From F23-B02 sp963625655 (GTDB lineage: Bacteria; Bacillota; Clostridia; Oscillospirales; Oscillospiraceae): a stretch of DNA of 64,000 bases. Below, one piece after another: positions 23,814 to 32,691 of this stretch. The stretch is taken from NCBI GenBank assembly GCA_963625655.1, contig CAVFTS010000005.1, positions 1-64,000 of the forward strand, in the 5' to 3' direction. Position 1 is the first letter of the stretch; each line of letters begins with the position of its first letter. Position numbers and translations under genes: made by a program. The notes beneath the pieces were generated by a model that worked only from the letters and a program-made list of their open reading frames with translations, searched no databases and had not been told where the DNA came from.

Positions 23814-25843
23814 AAAAGATTATAGTAGCCAAGAGTGCGGGCTTCTGCTTCGGCGTTAGCCGGAGCGTCGATATGGCGCAGGAGCTTTTGAAAGAAGGGG
23901 AGGCGTATTCCCTCGGACAGCTCATACATAACGACGACGTTGTAAACAGGCTTGCCTCCATGGGGATGAAGCTTATAAACTCTCCGGAGGAGCTGCCGGT
24001 GGGCGAGCGTGTCATAATAAGGTCGCACGGCGTTTCCGAGGAAATATACGACAAGCTTGCGCAGCGCAACGCAAAGATTACGGACGCCACCTGTCCGAAG
24101 GTGAAGCGTATCCACACGATAGTCGCCAAAGCTACCGAGCAGGGACGCTTTGTGCTGATAATCGGAATGAGGAATCACCCGGAGGTCGAGGCGGTCTGCG
24201 GCTGGTGCGGGGAACACGCACTGTGCGAAAACCTGTCCGAGCTTGAAAATCTCTTTAAGAATGACCCGACATTTTCAGTAAAACCGATAACCATGGTCAT
24301 ACAGACCACTCAAACTCGGAGTAATTTTACCGAATGTGCGAATTTCTTAAAAAAAATGTGTACAAACGCGGAAATCTTTGATACAATATGTGGTGCGACG
24401 TCCATGCGGCAGGATGAGGCCACAAAATTATCGGCCGAATGTGATGCAATGGTAGTAATAGGCGGAAAGCACAGTGCCAACAGCGTGCATCTTGCGGAGA
24501 TTTGCGACAGGATGTGCGATAACGTTCAGTTCGTCAACAACGCAAGTGAGCTTGATATGGACAGGCTGGCATCGGCAGATACCGTCGGCGTTACCGCCGG
24601 AGCATCCGCTCCGTCATGGATAATTAAGGAGGTAAGTAATAAGATGAGCGAAGAAATTAAAATTGATGAAACCACAGTAGATGTAAAGGAAAAATCCTTT
24701 GACGAAATGCTGGAGGAAAGCATCAAAACTATATATAACGGAGATAAGGTAACCGGCACCGTTGTTGCCATAACCAACACCGAGATCAGTGTTGACATCG
24801 GCACCAAGTATTCCGGCTTCATTCCCACCACGGAATTTACCGACGACGGTATCAAGGTCGAAGACGCCGTCAAGGTCGGCGACACCATCGAGGCGGTCGT
24901 TGTCCGTGTGAATGACGTTGAGGGCACCGTAATGCTCTCCAAGAAGCGTCTTGACGCAGCAAAGAGCTGGAGCGACGTTGAGGAAGCTTCCGAAAACGGC
25001 GGAGTTCTCGAAGGCATCGTCAACGAGATCAACAAGGGCGGAGTTGTTGTTTCCGTAAAGGGCGTTCGTGTATTCGTTCCCGCATCTCAGAGCGGTCTGC
25101 CCAAGGAAGCCGATATGGCTCAGCTCCTCAAGCAGAAGGTTCGTGTCAAGATTACCGAGTTCAACCGTGCCCGCAAGCGTGTTGTCGGCTCCATACGTGC
25201 CGTAATGCAGAAAGAACGCCGTGAGCGTGCCGAGGCAATTTGGAACGAGATCGAAGTCGGCGCAAAGTACCACGGCGTCGTGAAGTCCATGACCAGCTAC
25301 GGTGCATTCGTTGACATCGGCGGCATCGACGGCATGGTTCATGTTTCCGAAATGAGCTGGAATCGCATCAAGAACCCCGCAGAGGTGTTCTCTGTCGGCG
25401 ACGAGGTCGATGTGTACGTCATCGGCTTTGACAAGGAAAAGCGCAAGATTTCCCTCGGCTACAAGAACCCCGCAGAGAATCCTTGGGTCAAGTTCACTTC
25501 CGCTTACGAAGTCGGCTCCACCGCAGAGGTCAAGATCGTAAAGCTCATGCCCTTTGGCGCATTTGCTGAGGTCGTTCCCGGTGTCGATGGTCTTATCCAC
25601 ATTTCTCAGATTGCAAACCGCCGCATCGGTAAGCCCGAAGAGGTTCTGGCCGTCGGTGACGTGGTCGAGGCAAAGATCACCGCTATCGACAACGAGAAGC
25701 AGAAGATTTCCCTCTCCATCCGTGCGCTCAGCGAGCCCGCACCCGCAGAGGTCGCTCCCGCAGCCGAAGGTGATGACACAGAGGCAGTCGTATACGAAGT
25801 GTCCGAGAACGGCGAAGCCGTCGGCGATGCAGACGTTGATTGA
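23810..25843 (+). CDS. ispH-rpsA: Fused IspH (HMBPP reductase) and ribosomal protein S1
   Basis: This 677-residue protein joins two functions. Residues 1-278 are IspH, the last MEP-pathway enzyme, with iron-sulfur ligands C13, C95 and C194. The rest is an S1 protein with four S1 domains (about residues 305-375, 390-460, 475-550 and 560-635) and an acidic tail. The fusion is known in Clostridia. An internal AAGGAGG at 24626-24632 and ATG at 24644 (residue 279) could allow S1 to be made alone. The TTG-rich alternatives upstream are ignored because the ATG at 23810 overlaps the cmk stop. Confidence 0.95.
   Translation: MKKIIVAKSAGFCFGVSRSVDMAQELLKEGEAYSLGQLIHNDDVVNRLASMGMKLINSPEELPVGERVIIRSHGVSEEIYDKLAQRNAKITDATCPKVKRIHTIVAKATEQGRFVLIIGMRNHPEVEAVCGWCGEHALCENLSELENLFKNDPTFSVKPITMVIQTTQTRSNFTECANFLKKMCTNAEIFDTICGATSMRQDEATKLSAECDAMVVIGGKHSANSVHLAEICDRMCDNVQFVNNASELDMDRLASADTVGVTAGASAPSWIIKEVSNKMSEEIKIDETTVDVKEKSFDEMLEESIKTIYNGDKVTGTVVAITNTEISVDIGTKYSGFIPTTEFTDDGIKVEDAVKVGDTIEAVVVRVNDVEGTVMLSKKRLDAAKSWSDVEEASENGGVLEGIVNEINKGGVVVSVKGVRVFVPASQSGLPKEADMAQLLKQKVRVKITEFNRARKRVVGSIRAVMQKERRERAEAIWNEIEVGAKYHGVVKSMTSYGAFVDIGGIDGMVHVSEMSWNRIKNPAEVFSVGDEVDVYVIGFDKEKRKISLGYKNPAENPWVKFTSAYEVGSTAEVKIVKLMPFGAFAEVVPGVDGLIHISQIANRRIGKPEEVLAVGDVVEAKITAIDNEKQKISLSIRALSEPAPAEVAPAAEGDDTEAVVYEVSENGEAVGDADVD
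24626..24646 (+). promoter_or_regulatory. Internal Shine-Dalgarno and start codon inside ispH-rpsA
   Basis: A perfect AAGGAGG (24626-24632) precedes an in-frame ATG at 24644 with an 11-base spacer, exactly at the junction between the IspH and S1 parts. It would give a separate S1 protein of about 399 residues. It may be a relic of separate genes or an active internal start. Confidence 0.6.
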
Positions 25844-25861
25844 TCTCATTCAACTAAATGT

Positions 25862-25896
25862 AATTACCCGTCGATAATGTCGGCGGGTAATTTTCC
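25862..25896 (+). terminator. Terminator of the cmk-ispH-rpsA operon
   Basis: AATTACCCG (25862-25870) and CGGGTAATT (25884-25892) form a 9-bp stem followed by T-rich sequence just after the rpsA stop codon. Confidence 0.85.
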
Positions 25897-25927
25897 TTTA
25901 TTTATCAACAAAAATTCACTCTGACCC

Positions 25928-25956
25928 TTGAAAAAAATTAATGGTTTGTGTATAAT
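25928..25956 (+). promoter_or_regulatory. Sigma-A promoter of carD-ispD-ispF
   Basis: TTGAAA (25928-25933) and a consensus TATAAT (25951-25956) are 17 bases apart. It lies between the rpsA terminator and the carD start. Confidence 0.85.
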
Positions 25957-26004
25957 AATACATGAAATGACTTGCATTTGTAATCAAATTATGGAGGTGT
26001 CGGA

Positions 26005-26481
26005 TTGTTCGCTATCGGTGATTATATTGCTCATCCCATGCACGGTGCCGGCGTTATTGACAGTTTAATAACGAAGAAGATCAATGGCACCGAAAGGGAA
26101 TATTATGTTCTTCGCCTTCCGTCGGGAGGTATGCGTGTTCTCGTTCCGGTCTTGGGCTGTGAGGACATCGGCGTCAGACCGATAATCGAAAGCAGCGGCG
26201 CAAAGGCAGTGCTGGACAGCTTTTCGGATATTGAAGTCTCTATGACGCAGAATTGGAACAAGCGCTATCGTGAAAACATGGTCAAAATAAAAAGCGGAGA
26301 TCTGCACGAGGTCGCAAGCGTTGTTAAAGGGCTTATGTGCCGTGACAAGGAACGTGGTCTTTCGTCGGGTGAGCGCAAAATGCTTCACTCCGCAAAGCAG
26401 ATACTTATTTCCGAGCTCGTCATTTCGCTTGACGTAAGCTCCGCACAGATTGAAAGTATTCTTGACGCCGCAATGGCATAA
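26005..26481 (+). CDS. CarD-like transcription regulator
   Basis: This 158-residue protein has an N-terminal CarD/CdnL RNA-polymerase interaction domain (IGDYIAHPMHGAGVID and YYVLRLPSGGMRVLVP) and a helical C-terminus. Such proteins bind the RNA polymerase beta subunit and stabilise open promoter complexes. The start is TTG at 26005 with a strong GGAGG seven bases upstream. It begins an operon with ispD and ispF, an order found in many Clostridia. Confidence 0.9.
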   Translation: MFAIGDYIAHPMHGAGVIDSLITKKINGTEREYYVLRLPSGGMRVLVPVLGCEDIGVRPIIESSGAKAVLDSFSDIEVSMTQNWNKRYRENMVKIKSGDLHEVASVVKGLMCRDKERGLSSGERKMLHSAKQILISELVISLDVSSAQIESILDAAMA

Positions 26482-26490
26482 GAGGTTTGT

Positions 26491-27219
26491 ATGTCTGTTT
26501 TTGATAAAATTTTTAAATCCAAATCCACTAGTCGGCGCTGTGCCGCCGTCATCGTCGCCGCCGGCAATTCCAGCCGTATGGGACGTGATAAGATACTTAT
26601 GGATCTCGGCGGTATGCCCGTTATCGCAAGAACGCTTCTTGCGTTTGAGCAGTCGGAGGCAATAGACGAGATACTTGTCGTCACAAAGCTCGACAAGCTT
26701 CAGGAGATCGCCGATATTTGCAGTGAATACGGCATAAGCAAGGCATCTAAGGTGGTTTGCGGCGGCCGGACGAGAGCTGAATCCGCACTTGCCGGTGTGT
26801 CGCAGGTCGGAGAGGATATTGACATTATCGCAATACACGATGCCGCACGTCCGCTTGTCAGCAGCAGTCTTATAGAGCGTGTGATCCTTGCCGCCGAGAC
26901 CAATCTTGCGGTCGCCCCCGCAGTCAAGGCAACGGACACCGTCCGCATTTTGAACGCAAAGGGCGTCGTGCAGCAGACCCCGAACAGGGAGTACGTTGCG
27001 CTTATTCAGACGCCGCAGGCGTTTTCCGCCGACATAATCAAGGGCGCTCTCACCAAAGCCGTTGAAAAGCAGCTTCATATCACCGACGACTGCTCCGCAG
27101 CGGAGCTTGTCGGCGTCAGGGTCTGCGTTATCGACGGTGAGCCGGATAATATAAAGCTCACCACTTCGAGGGACGTTTACCTTGCGGCAAAAATCCTTTC
27201 CGACAAAGGGGTGCCGTGA
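26491..27219 (+). CDS. ispD: 2-C-methyl-D-erythritol 4-phosphate cytidylyltransferase
   Basis: This 242-residue enzyme makes CDP-methylerythritol in the MEP isoprenoid pathway. The CTP-binding motif AAVIVAAGNSSRMGRDK, the HDAARPLV motif and the VALIQTPQAF segment are present. It has an extra 20 or so residues before the core. ispF begins in its stop codon. Together with dxs, ispH and ispA in this window it covers much of isoprenoid synthesis. Confidence 0.95.
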   Translation: MSVFDKIFKSKSTSRRCAAVIVAAGNSSRMGRDKILMDLGGMPVIARTLLAFEQSEAIDEILVVTKLDKLQEIADICSEYGISKASKVVCGGRTRAESALAGVSQVGEDIDIIAIHDAARPLVSSSLIERVILAAETNLAVAPAVKATDTVRILNAKGVVQQTPNREYVALIQTPQAFSADIIKGALTKAVEKQLHITDDCSAAELVGVRVCVIDGEPDNIKLTTSRDVYLAAKILSDKGVP

Positions 27220-27692
27220 TGCGGATCGGTCACGGATACGACGTACACCGCCTGAAAGAGGGCAGAAATCTGATAATCGGCGGCGTTAAGATACCGTTCG
27301 AGCTTGGCCTTGACGGGCATTCCGATGCCGACGTGCTTACCCATGCACTGATGGATGCGCTTTTGGGCGCAGCGGCGCTCGGAGATATAGGCAAGCTTTT
27401 TCCCGATAACGACGATGCTTACTTAGGCGCAGACAGTATTGGACTGTTGAGAATTGTGGGGAAGAAGCTTCTCGAAAACGGATATGCTCTCTGCAATGCC
27501 GACTGCACGGTCATCGCTCAGCGTCCGAAGCTTGCCCCATTCATTGAAATGATGCGTCAAAGGCTTGCCAATGCACTGCGAGTTGACGTTGACTGCATAA
27601 GCGTCAAAGCCACCACGGAGGAAATGCTCGGCTTCACGGGTGAGGGACTGGGTATAGCCGCTCATGCGGTCGTGCTGATAGACGAGCTTTAA
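27219..27692 (+). CDS. ispF: 2-C-methyl-D-erythritol 2,4-cyclodiphosphate synthase
   Basis: This 157-residue enzyme cyclises the ispE product in the MEP pathway. The start GHGYDVHRL carries the metal ligands D and H, followed by HSDADVLTHALMDALLGA and the C-terminal TTEEMLGFTGEGLG. The start at 27219 overlaps the ispD stop (TGATG) and has an AAGGGG site. GTG 27216 is a less likely start. Confidence 0.97.
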   Translation: MRIGHGYDVHRLKEGRNLIIGGVKIPFELGLDGHSDADVLTHALMDALLGAAALGDIGKLFPDNDDAYLGADSIGLLRIVGKKLLENGYALCNADCTVIAQRPKLAPFIEMMRQRLANALRVDVDCISVKATTEEMLGFTGEGLGIAAHAVVLIDEL

Positions 27693-27761
27693 CACAACAT
27701 ATAAAATAACATACGGCAATTTTACCGCATAGAATGAACCAAAACTCTGAGGGTGATTTCT

Positions 27762-28013
27762 ATGCGTTATTTAATTATGTGCAGATCGCTGACATATGCA
27801 CAGAAGGCTGCCCGTCTGCTTGAAAGAAACGGCATTAACGCAGGTATTCGGCGTGCGCCGCAGGAGCTGAGCGGAGCGGGCTGCTCGTACAGCGTGAGCG
27901 TTCGTGCAAACAGAGCGATAAAGGCGGTCGAGATTCTGCGGCGGGAGAATTTGCCGCATGGCAGAATATTTGAAATGAATACGGACGGCAGCGTTAGGGA
28001 GGTAATCATGTGA
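27762..28013 (+). CDS. DUF3343 putative Se/S carrier protein
   Basis: This 83-residue protein belongs to the DUF3343 family, which Pfam describes as putative selenium/sulfur carriers. C41 in the GAGCSYSV segment is at the position expected for a carrier cysteine, and C7 is a second one. It overlaps the next gene, a cysteine desulfurase-type PLP enzyme, by 4 bases. That strongly suggests persulfide or selenide transfer between them. The start is ATG 27762 with a GAGGGTG site. Confidence 0.8.
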   Translation: MRYLIMCRSLTYAQKAARLLERNGINAGIRRAPQELSGAGCSYSVSVRANRAIKAVEILRRENLPHGRIFEMNTDGSVREVIM

Positions 28014-29134
28014 TATATCTTGACTCAGCCGCAACAAGCCTCTTAAAGCCGAAAAGCGTTTCGAGAGCGGTCGCACGAGCCATCGACACGATGGCAAGTC
28101 CGGGCAGGGGAGCGCACAGAGCCGCAATGCTTGCGGCGGACACCGTTTTCGACTGCCGATGCGCCGTGGCGGAGCTGTTCAATGTCCCGGAGCCGGAGCA
28201 GGTGGTGTTTACCCTAAACGCCACTCATGCGCTGAACATTGCGATACGCAGTCTCGCAAGTAGGGGAAGCAGAGTAACGGTGTCGGGCTACGAACACAAC
28301 TCCGTCATGCGTGTGCTGTATGACCTCGGCTGCGACGTTTCGGTTGCCGACAGTCCGTTGTTTGACGAAGATGCGGCAGTAAGCGCCTTCCGGCGGCTCA
28401 CTCCGCAGTCCGACCTCGTCATATGCAATCATGTCTCGAACGTGTTCGGCTTCGTTCTTCCTATCAAGAGGATCTCGAAGATATGCGCCGAGTACGGGGT
28501 TCCTCTCATAATAGACGCATCTCAGTCTGCGGGTATCACAAAGATCGGTTTTACTGAGCTCGGAGCGCAATATATCGCAATGCCGGGACACAAGGGGCTG
28601 CTCGGCCCGCAGGGGACCGGCGTGCTGCTTTGCGGCGATGCGGGGCGTCCGCTGCTTTGCGGCGGCACCGGCTCGGACAGTATAAGCGAAAAAATGCCGG
28701 ACTATCTGCCCGACAGACTCGAAGCCGGGACCCACAACGTTGCCGGCATTGCCGGTCTTCGCGAGGGCATCCGCTATGTAAAAAGCATGGGCGAGGAACG
28801 GATAGGCGGCTATGAGACCATGCTGTGCGGCATAATGGCTGACCGTCTTTCCGAAGTCGAGGGTCTGACCGTATATCGCTCGAACCGGTCGCAGGCCGGA
28901 GTGCTTTCCGTGAGGCACGAGCGCATTGACCCCGAAGCACTCTGCGGGATGCTTGGGGAGCACGGCATCGCCGCAAGGTGCGGGCTGCACTGCGCACCGC
29001 TTGCACACAGAACGGTCGGAACGCTTGATACCGGGACGCTTAGGCTCAGCTTTTCGCCGCTTTTGAGCAAAGCAAGCGTCATAGAGGCCGGAAATGCGAT
29101 AGCTCGGCTTATTAACTCCAAAATTCATCAATAA
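28010..29134 (+). CDS. Class V aminotransferase, cysteine desulfurase-like
   Basis: This 374-residue PLP enzyme of the TIGR01977 desulfurase group has a PLP lysine K195 in GHKGLLG, D169 in LIIDASQ, and a likely catalytic C328 in RCGLHCAP. The start is GTG at 28010, overlapping the DUF3343 stop, with GGAGG upstream. It probably removes sulfur or selenium from cysteine or selenocysteine and passes it to the partner protein. The final acceptor is unknown, since no scaffold or selD gene is near. Confidence 0.88.
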   Translation: MIYLDSAATSLLKPKSVSRAVARAIDTMASPGRGAHRAAMLAADTVFDCRCAVAELFNVPEPEQVVFTLNATHALNIAIRSLASRGSRVTVSGYEHNSVMRVLYDLGCDVSVADSPLFDEDAAVSAFRRLTPQSDLVICNHVSNVFGFVLPIKRISKICAEYGVPLIIDASQSAGITKIGFTELGAQYIAMPGHKGLLGPQGTGVLLCGDAGRPLLCGGTGSDSISEKMPDYLPDRLEAGTHNVAGIAGLREGIRYVKSMGEERIGGYETMLCGIMADRLSEVEGLTVYRSNRSQAGVLSVRHERIDPEALCGMLGEHGIAARCGLHCAPLAHRTVGTLDTGTLRLSFSPLLSKASVIEAGNAIARLINSKIHQ

Positions 29135-29138
29135 GCAA

Positions 29139-29167
29139 TTGCCTTTTTGGAAAAATTGTTTTATAAT
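29139..29167 (+). promoter_or_regulatory. Sigma-A promoter of cdaA-cdaR
   Basis: TTGCCT (29139-29144) and a consensus TATAAT (29162-29167) are 17 bases apart, about 70 bases before the cdaA start. Confidence 0.75.
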
Positions 29168-29237
29168 ATAGTGATAAATTTTCCGAACAGTTATGCGTCT
29201 GCCACGGCAGTCCGCCGGAATAAGAGGAACGTATTTT

Positions 29238-30113
29238 ATGGAAGCTGTCTCTGAATTCTTTTCAAGCAAATTTAATTACTTCAGCACGATAACCGTATGG
29301 GACATTGTTGATATACTTATCGTTGCGTATATCATTTACGAAGTTATTAAGCTCGCAAGAAATACAAGCTCTTCGAGCCTCGCAAAGGGCATACTCATGC
29401 TCCTTGTCGCTCTTTGGCTTTCAAGCGTGTTTAACCTCACGATGATAAACTTCCTGCTGCGCAAGGCGGTCGAGATCGGACTTATAGCGCTCGTTATCAT
29501 CTTCCAGCCGGAGCTGAGAAAGCTGCTTGCCAAGGTCGGCAGCAGCAAGCTGTACGGGCTGTTTTCGAGTAAGGAGAAGGAAAAATCGGCTCTTGAGTCT
29601 GCGATAACTCAGACTGTCATCGCCTGTGAGCAGATGTCAAAGACTAAGACCGGCGCTCTCGTCATTTTCGAGCGTAATATGTCGCTGAGCGACATTATGA
29701 CCACGGGTACTGTGATCGATGCCGATACCACGGCGGAGCTGATGAAAAACATTTTCTATCCCAAGGCTCCCCTGCATGACGGCGCAATGATCCTCCGCAA
29801 CGGGCGTATCGCCGCAGCGGGCTGCGTTCTGCCGCTTACCAACAAGACGAATCTGAGCAAGGATCTCGGTATGCGTCACCGTGCCGGCATCGGCATGAGT
29901 GAGCAGACGGACGCACTTGTTATCATCGTTTCGGAGGAGACCGGCGCAATTTCAATTGCCATTGAGGGCATGCTGAAGAGAAATCTCAAGCATGACACCT
30001 TTGAGAAGATACTTCGCACGGAGCTTGTTGATGAAGAAGTCAAGACAAAGCCTGCGGAAGAATTACTCGACCGCATTAAGGGAAAGCTCAAGGTGAAAAG
30101 CAATGAAAAGTAA
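29238..30113 (+). CDS. cdaA: Diadenylate cyclase CdaA
   Basis: This 291-residue membrane enzyme makes cyclic di-AMP from two ATP. It has three N-terminal membrane helices (about residues 22-90) and a DAC domain with the motifs DGA (181-183) and RHR (213-215). Cyclic di-AMP controls potassium balance and cell-wall homeostasis in Firmicutes. The start at 29238 has an AGAGGA site. It overlaps the regulator cdaR by 11 bases; glmM, often the third gene, is not here. Confidence 0.96.
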   Translation: MEAVSEFFSSKFNYFSTITVWDIVDILIVAYIIYEVIKLARNTSSSSLAKGILMLLVALWLSSVFNLTMINFLLRKAVEIGLIALVIIFQPELRKLLAKVGSSKLYGLFSSKEKEKSALESAITQTVIACEQMSKTKTGALVIFERNMSLSDIMTTGTVIDADTTAELMKNIFYPKAPLHDGAMILRNGRIAAAGCVLPLTNKTNLSKDLGMRHRAGIGMSEQTDALVIIVSEETGAISIAIEGMLKRNLKHDTFEKILRTELVDEEVKTKPAEELLDRIKGKLKVKSNEK

Positions 30114-31368
30114 GCCGATAAAAAAAGTCTTTAACAGCAAAATATTTTGGATGATAATTTCTCTTGTCTGCTCCGTGCTGCTTTGGGCGTATGTTTCGGA
30201 TCAGGAGGGGACAATCGTTGAAAAGACCTATGCCGGTATCCGTGTCGAGTTTGAAGGCTCGGAACAGCTCACGGGCAGAAATCTTTCGATAATGAAAAGC
30301 GACTACAGCTCGGTTTCGATAAGGGTCAGCGGCACGAGGAGCGAGCTTGCAAAGCTCAGCGCCTCTGCGATAAAGGCCGTCGTCGACGTGTCGAACATAA
30401 CCCAGCCGAACGAGGTGGAGCTTTCCTATGAGATAGTATTTCCCAGCAATGTCGACGCAAACAATATTACGGTCCTGCGCAAGTCGCCGGACACCGTCAA
30501 TCTCACGATCGTCAAAAATGCCACCAAGACCGTGAATATCCGTGCAAGCTTCGACGGTGAGATCGCCGAGGGCGGTGTTGCCGAGGATATTGTGATTTAT
30601 CCCGAAACCGTCACCGTGAGCGGCCCCGAGGATATCCTCAACAAGATTGAATACGCATGGGTGTCCTTCGGCGAGAATAAGACCATTGAATCCACATACA
30701 GCGTGGATACCGGGGTCAGCTTCATGGATAAGGACGGAAACCTCCTGCCGATAGAGGAAACCAAGTATCTTAACTGGTCGCCGAGGACCGTCAGTGTCAC
30801 GCAGCCGATACTCAAGACCAAGGAGGTTCCGCTGACCGTCAACTTCATAGCCGGCGGCGGCGCCACAAAGGACGACTGCGTTTACACCATCGAGCCGCAG
30901 AAAACGATTAAGATTGCAGGCGACTCCGAGATAGTGGACGAGATCAACAGCATAGAGGTCGGAACCATTGATTTGGCTTCGTTTGTGGATTCGGACGTGT
31001 ACAACTTTGCGATAACGCTGCCGGACGGGGTGCAGAATATCGACGGGCTGACCGAGGCTCGTGTCAGGGTCGAGATACCCGGAATGCACACCAAGCGATT
31101 TGTTACCGATAACATCTCGTTTAAAAACGTCACGTCCGGCTACAGTGCAACGATTGACACGAAGGAGCTTGAGATAACGCTTCGTTCGAGCAATCCGGAG
31201 GTGCTGGCTAAGATAAGCAGCAGCGACATAAGCGTCGTCGTCGACCTCAAGGATTACGATGCGACGGTAGGTCAGGTAATGGCGGTCGCAAAGGTGACGG
31301 TGAGAGGTCACGAAAACGTCGGAGCGGTAGGAGACCTGCGGGTCACCGTAACGCTGTCACGAGATTAG
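30103..31368 (+). CDS. cdaR: YbbR-domain protein, CdaA regulator
   Basis: This 421-residue protein has one N-terminal membrane segment (about residues 14-30) followed by extracellular repeats of the YbbR type, each with a VTVSGPEDIL-like or VRVSGTRSEL-like motif. About four repeats are visible. CdaR modulates diadenylate cyclase CdaA from outside the membrane. It overlaps cdaA by 11 bases and carries an AAGGTG ribosome site within that gene. Confidence 0.9.
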   Translation: MKSKPIKKVFNSKIFWMIISLVCSVLLWAYVSDQEGTIVEKTYAGIRVEFEGSEQLTGRNLSIMKSDYSSVSIRVSGTRSELAKLSASAIKAVVDVSNITQPNEVELSYEIVFPSNVDANNITVLRKSPDTVNLTIVKNATKTVNIRASFDGEIAEGGVAEDIVIYPETVTVSGPEDILNKIEYAWVSFGENKTIESTYSVDTGVSFMDKDGNLLPIEETKYLNWSPRTVSVTQPILKTKEVPLTVNFIAGGGATKDDCVYTIEPQKTIKIAGDSEIVDEINSIEVGTIDLASFVDSDVYNFAITLPDGVQNIDGLTEARVRVEIPGMHTKRFVTDNISFKNVTSGYSATIDTKELEITLRSSNPEVLAKISSSDISVVVDLKDYDATVGQVMAVAKVTVRGHENVGAVGDLRVTVTLSRD

Positions 31369-31386
31369 TACGAAAGGAATTTTTTA

Positions 31387-31794
31387 ATGACACAGGATGC
31401 AGTGGTAACAAAGGTCTTTCCCAACGGTATGGCCGAGGTCGCCGTCACACGAGGCACCGCCTGCGGCAGCAACTGCGGCAACTGCGAAAGCTGCGTTTTC
31501 CAAAGCGAGCTCAAAGCATTTGCAAAAAACAGCGTCAACGCAAGGCCCGGAGAAAAGGTCGTTATCGAGACCCTTTCCTCAAGGATCTTTGCCGCAACTC
31601 TGATAGTGTATATCTTTCCGCTTGCCATGCTTCTCGTCGGCTACCTTGTGGCGGCGTCGATAGGACTTGGCGAGGGAATGAGTATACTGCTTTGCTTCTG
31701 CTTTTTTGCCGTTGCCGTTGCGGGAGTAGTAATATACCAGCGCCGCTCAAAAAAGAAAAACCCGATCAAATTCGAGATCACCGGCTTACGTTGA
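31387..31794 (+). CDS. RseC/MucC family membrane protein
   Basis: This 135-residue protein has an N-terminal Cys cluster (C26, C30, C33, C36) in a GxxCGSNCGNCxSC pattern, two membrane helices (about 70-92 and 95-115) and a basic tail. This is the RseC/MucC family, linked in Proteobacteria to SoxR reduction and in RNF operons. No rnf genes are seen here. The cluster suggests an iron-sulfur or zinc site. An AAAGGA site precedes the ATG. Confidence 0.85.
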   Translation: MTQDAVVTKVFPNGMAEVAVTRGTACGSNCGNCESCVFQSELKAFAKNSVNARPGEKVVIETLSSRIFAATLIVYIFPLAMLLVGYLVAASIGLGEGMSILLCFCFFAVAVAGVVIYQRRSKKKNPIKFEITGLR

Positions 31795-31809
31795 GGAGGG
31801 GGGATACGG

Positions 31810-32688
31810 ATGATAAAAAGCATGACCGGCTTCGGCAGCGCAAAGGGCGTTGTCGAAGGCATAGAGATCACCGTGGAGCTTAAAAGCGTCAACAATCGCT
31901 ATCTTGACACATCGGTCAGGCTCCCAAGGAACTTCCTCTTTGCCGAGGAAGCGATAAAAGCCGCCGTGCAGTCGCACATCAGCCGAGGCAAGGTAGACGT
32001 TTTCGTTACCGTCAACAGCTCAGGTGCAGACGATGTTGCGGTTTGCATAAACGAGACGCTTCTTAAAGGCTATGTCGAAGCCTTAAACCGCATTTCGGAG
32101 GAATACTCCGTGCCTGCCGACTTAAATGCGCTTGCCCTCAGCCGCTTTCCGGACGTACTCAGCGTCGAGAAAAAGGAGCTTGATTCCGACAGGCTCACGG
32201 AGGGGATACGAGAGATCGCCGAGGCCGCACTTTGCGATTTTGACGCAATGCGTACCCGTGAGGGTGAAAAGCTTCGGGCGGACGTGCTGTCAAAGCTCGA
32301 CACTATTGCAACTCTCGTCTCCGGCGTTGAGGAAAAGGCTCCTCAGACCGTTGCGGATTACCGCCGCCGTCTGACGCAGAAGATGACGGAGGTCCTCGAA
32401 ACCGCAGGTATCGATGAGAGCCGTATACTTACCGAGGCGGCCGTGTTTGCGGACAAGGTCGCCGTGGACGAGGAAACCGTCCGTCTCCGCAGTCATATGT
32501 CGCAGCTCGCAATCATGATAAACGGCGATTCTCCCACAGGCAGGAAGATAGACTTCCTCATTCAGGAGTTTAACCGTGAGGCAAATACCATAGGCTCTAA
32601 GTGTCAGAACTCCGAGATTGCATATCTGGTCGTGGACATCAAGTCCGAGATTGAAAAGATCCGTGAACAGATACAGAACATCGAATGA
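31810..32688 (+). CDS. yicC: YicC family protein
   Basis: This 292-residue protein begins with the conserved IKSMTGFGSA and VNNRYLD motifs and ends with the GSKCQNSEIAYLVVDIKSEIEKIREQ region typical of YicC. The E. coli homologue is reported as an endoribonuclease or as promoting RyhB decay with PNPase. It lies upstream of remA-gmk-rpoZ, a conserved Firmicutes order. The ribosome site GAGGAGGGG is very strong. Confidence 0.92.
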   Translation: MIKSMTGFGSAKGVVEGIEITVELKSVNNRYLDTSVRLPRNFLFAEEAIKAAVQSHISRGKVDVFVTVNSSGADDVAVCINETLLKGYVEALNRISEEYSVPADLNALALSRFPDVLSVEKKELDSDRLTEGIREIAEAALCDFDAMRTREGEKLRADVLSKLDTIATLVSGVEEKAPQTVADYRRRLTQKMTEVLETAGIDESRILTEAAVFADKVAVDEETVRLRSHMSQLAIMINGDSPTGRKIDFLIQEFNREANTIGSKCQNSEIAYLVVDIKSEIEKIREQIQNIE

Positions 32689-32691
32689 GAG

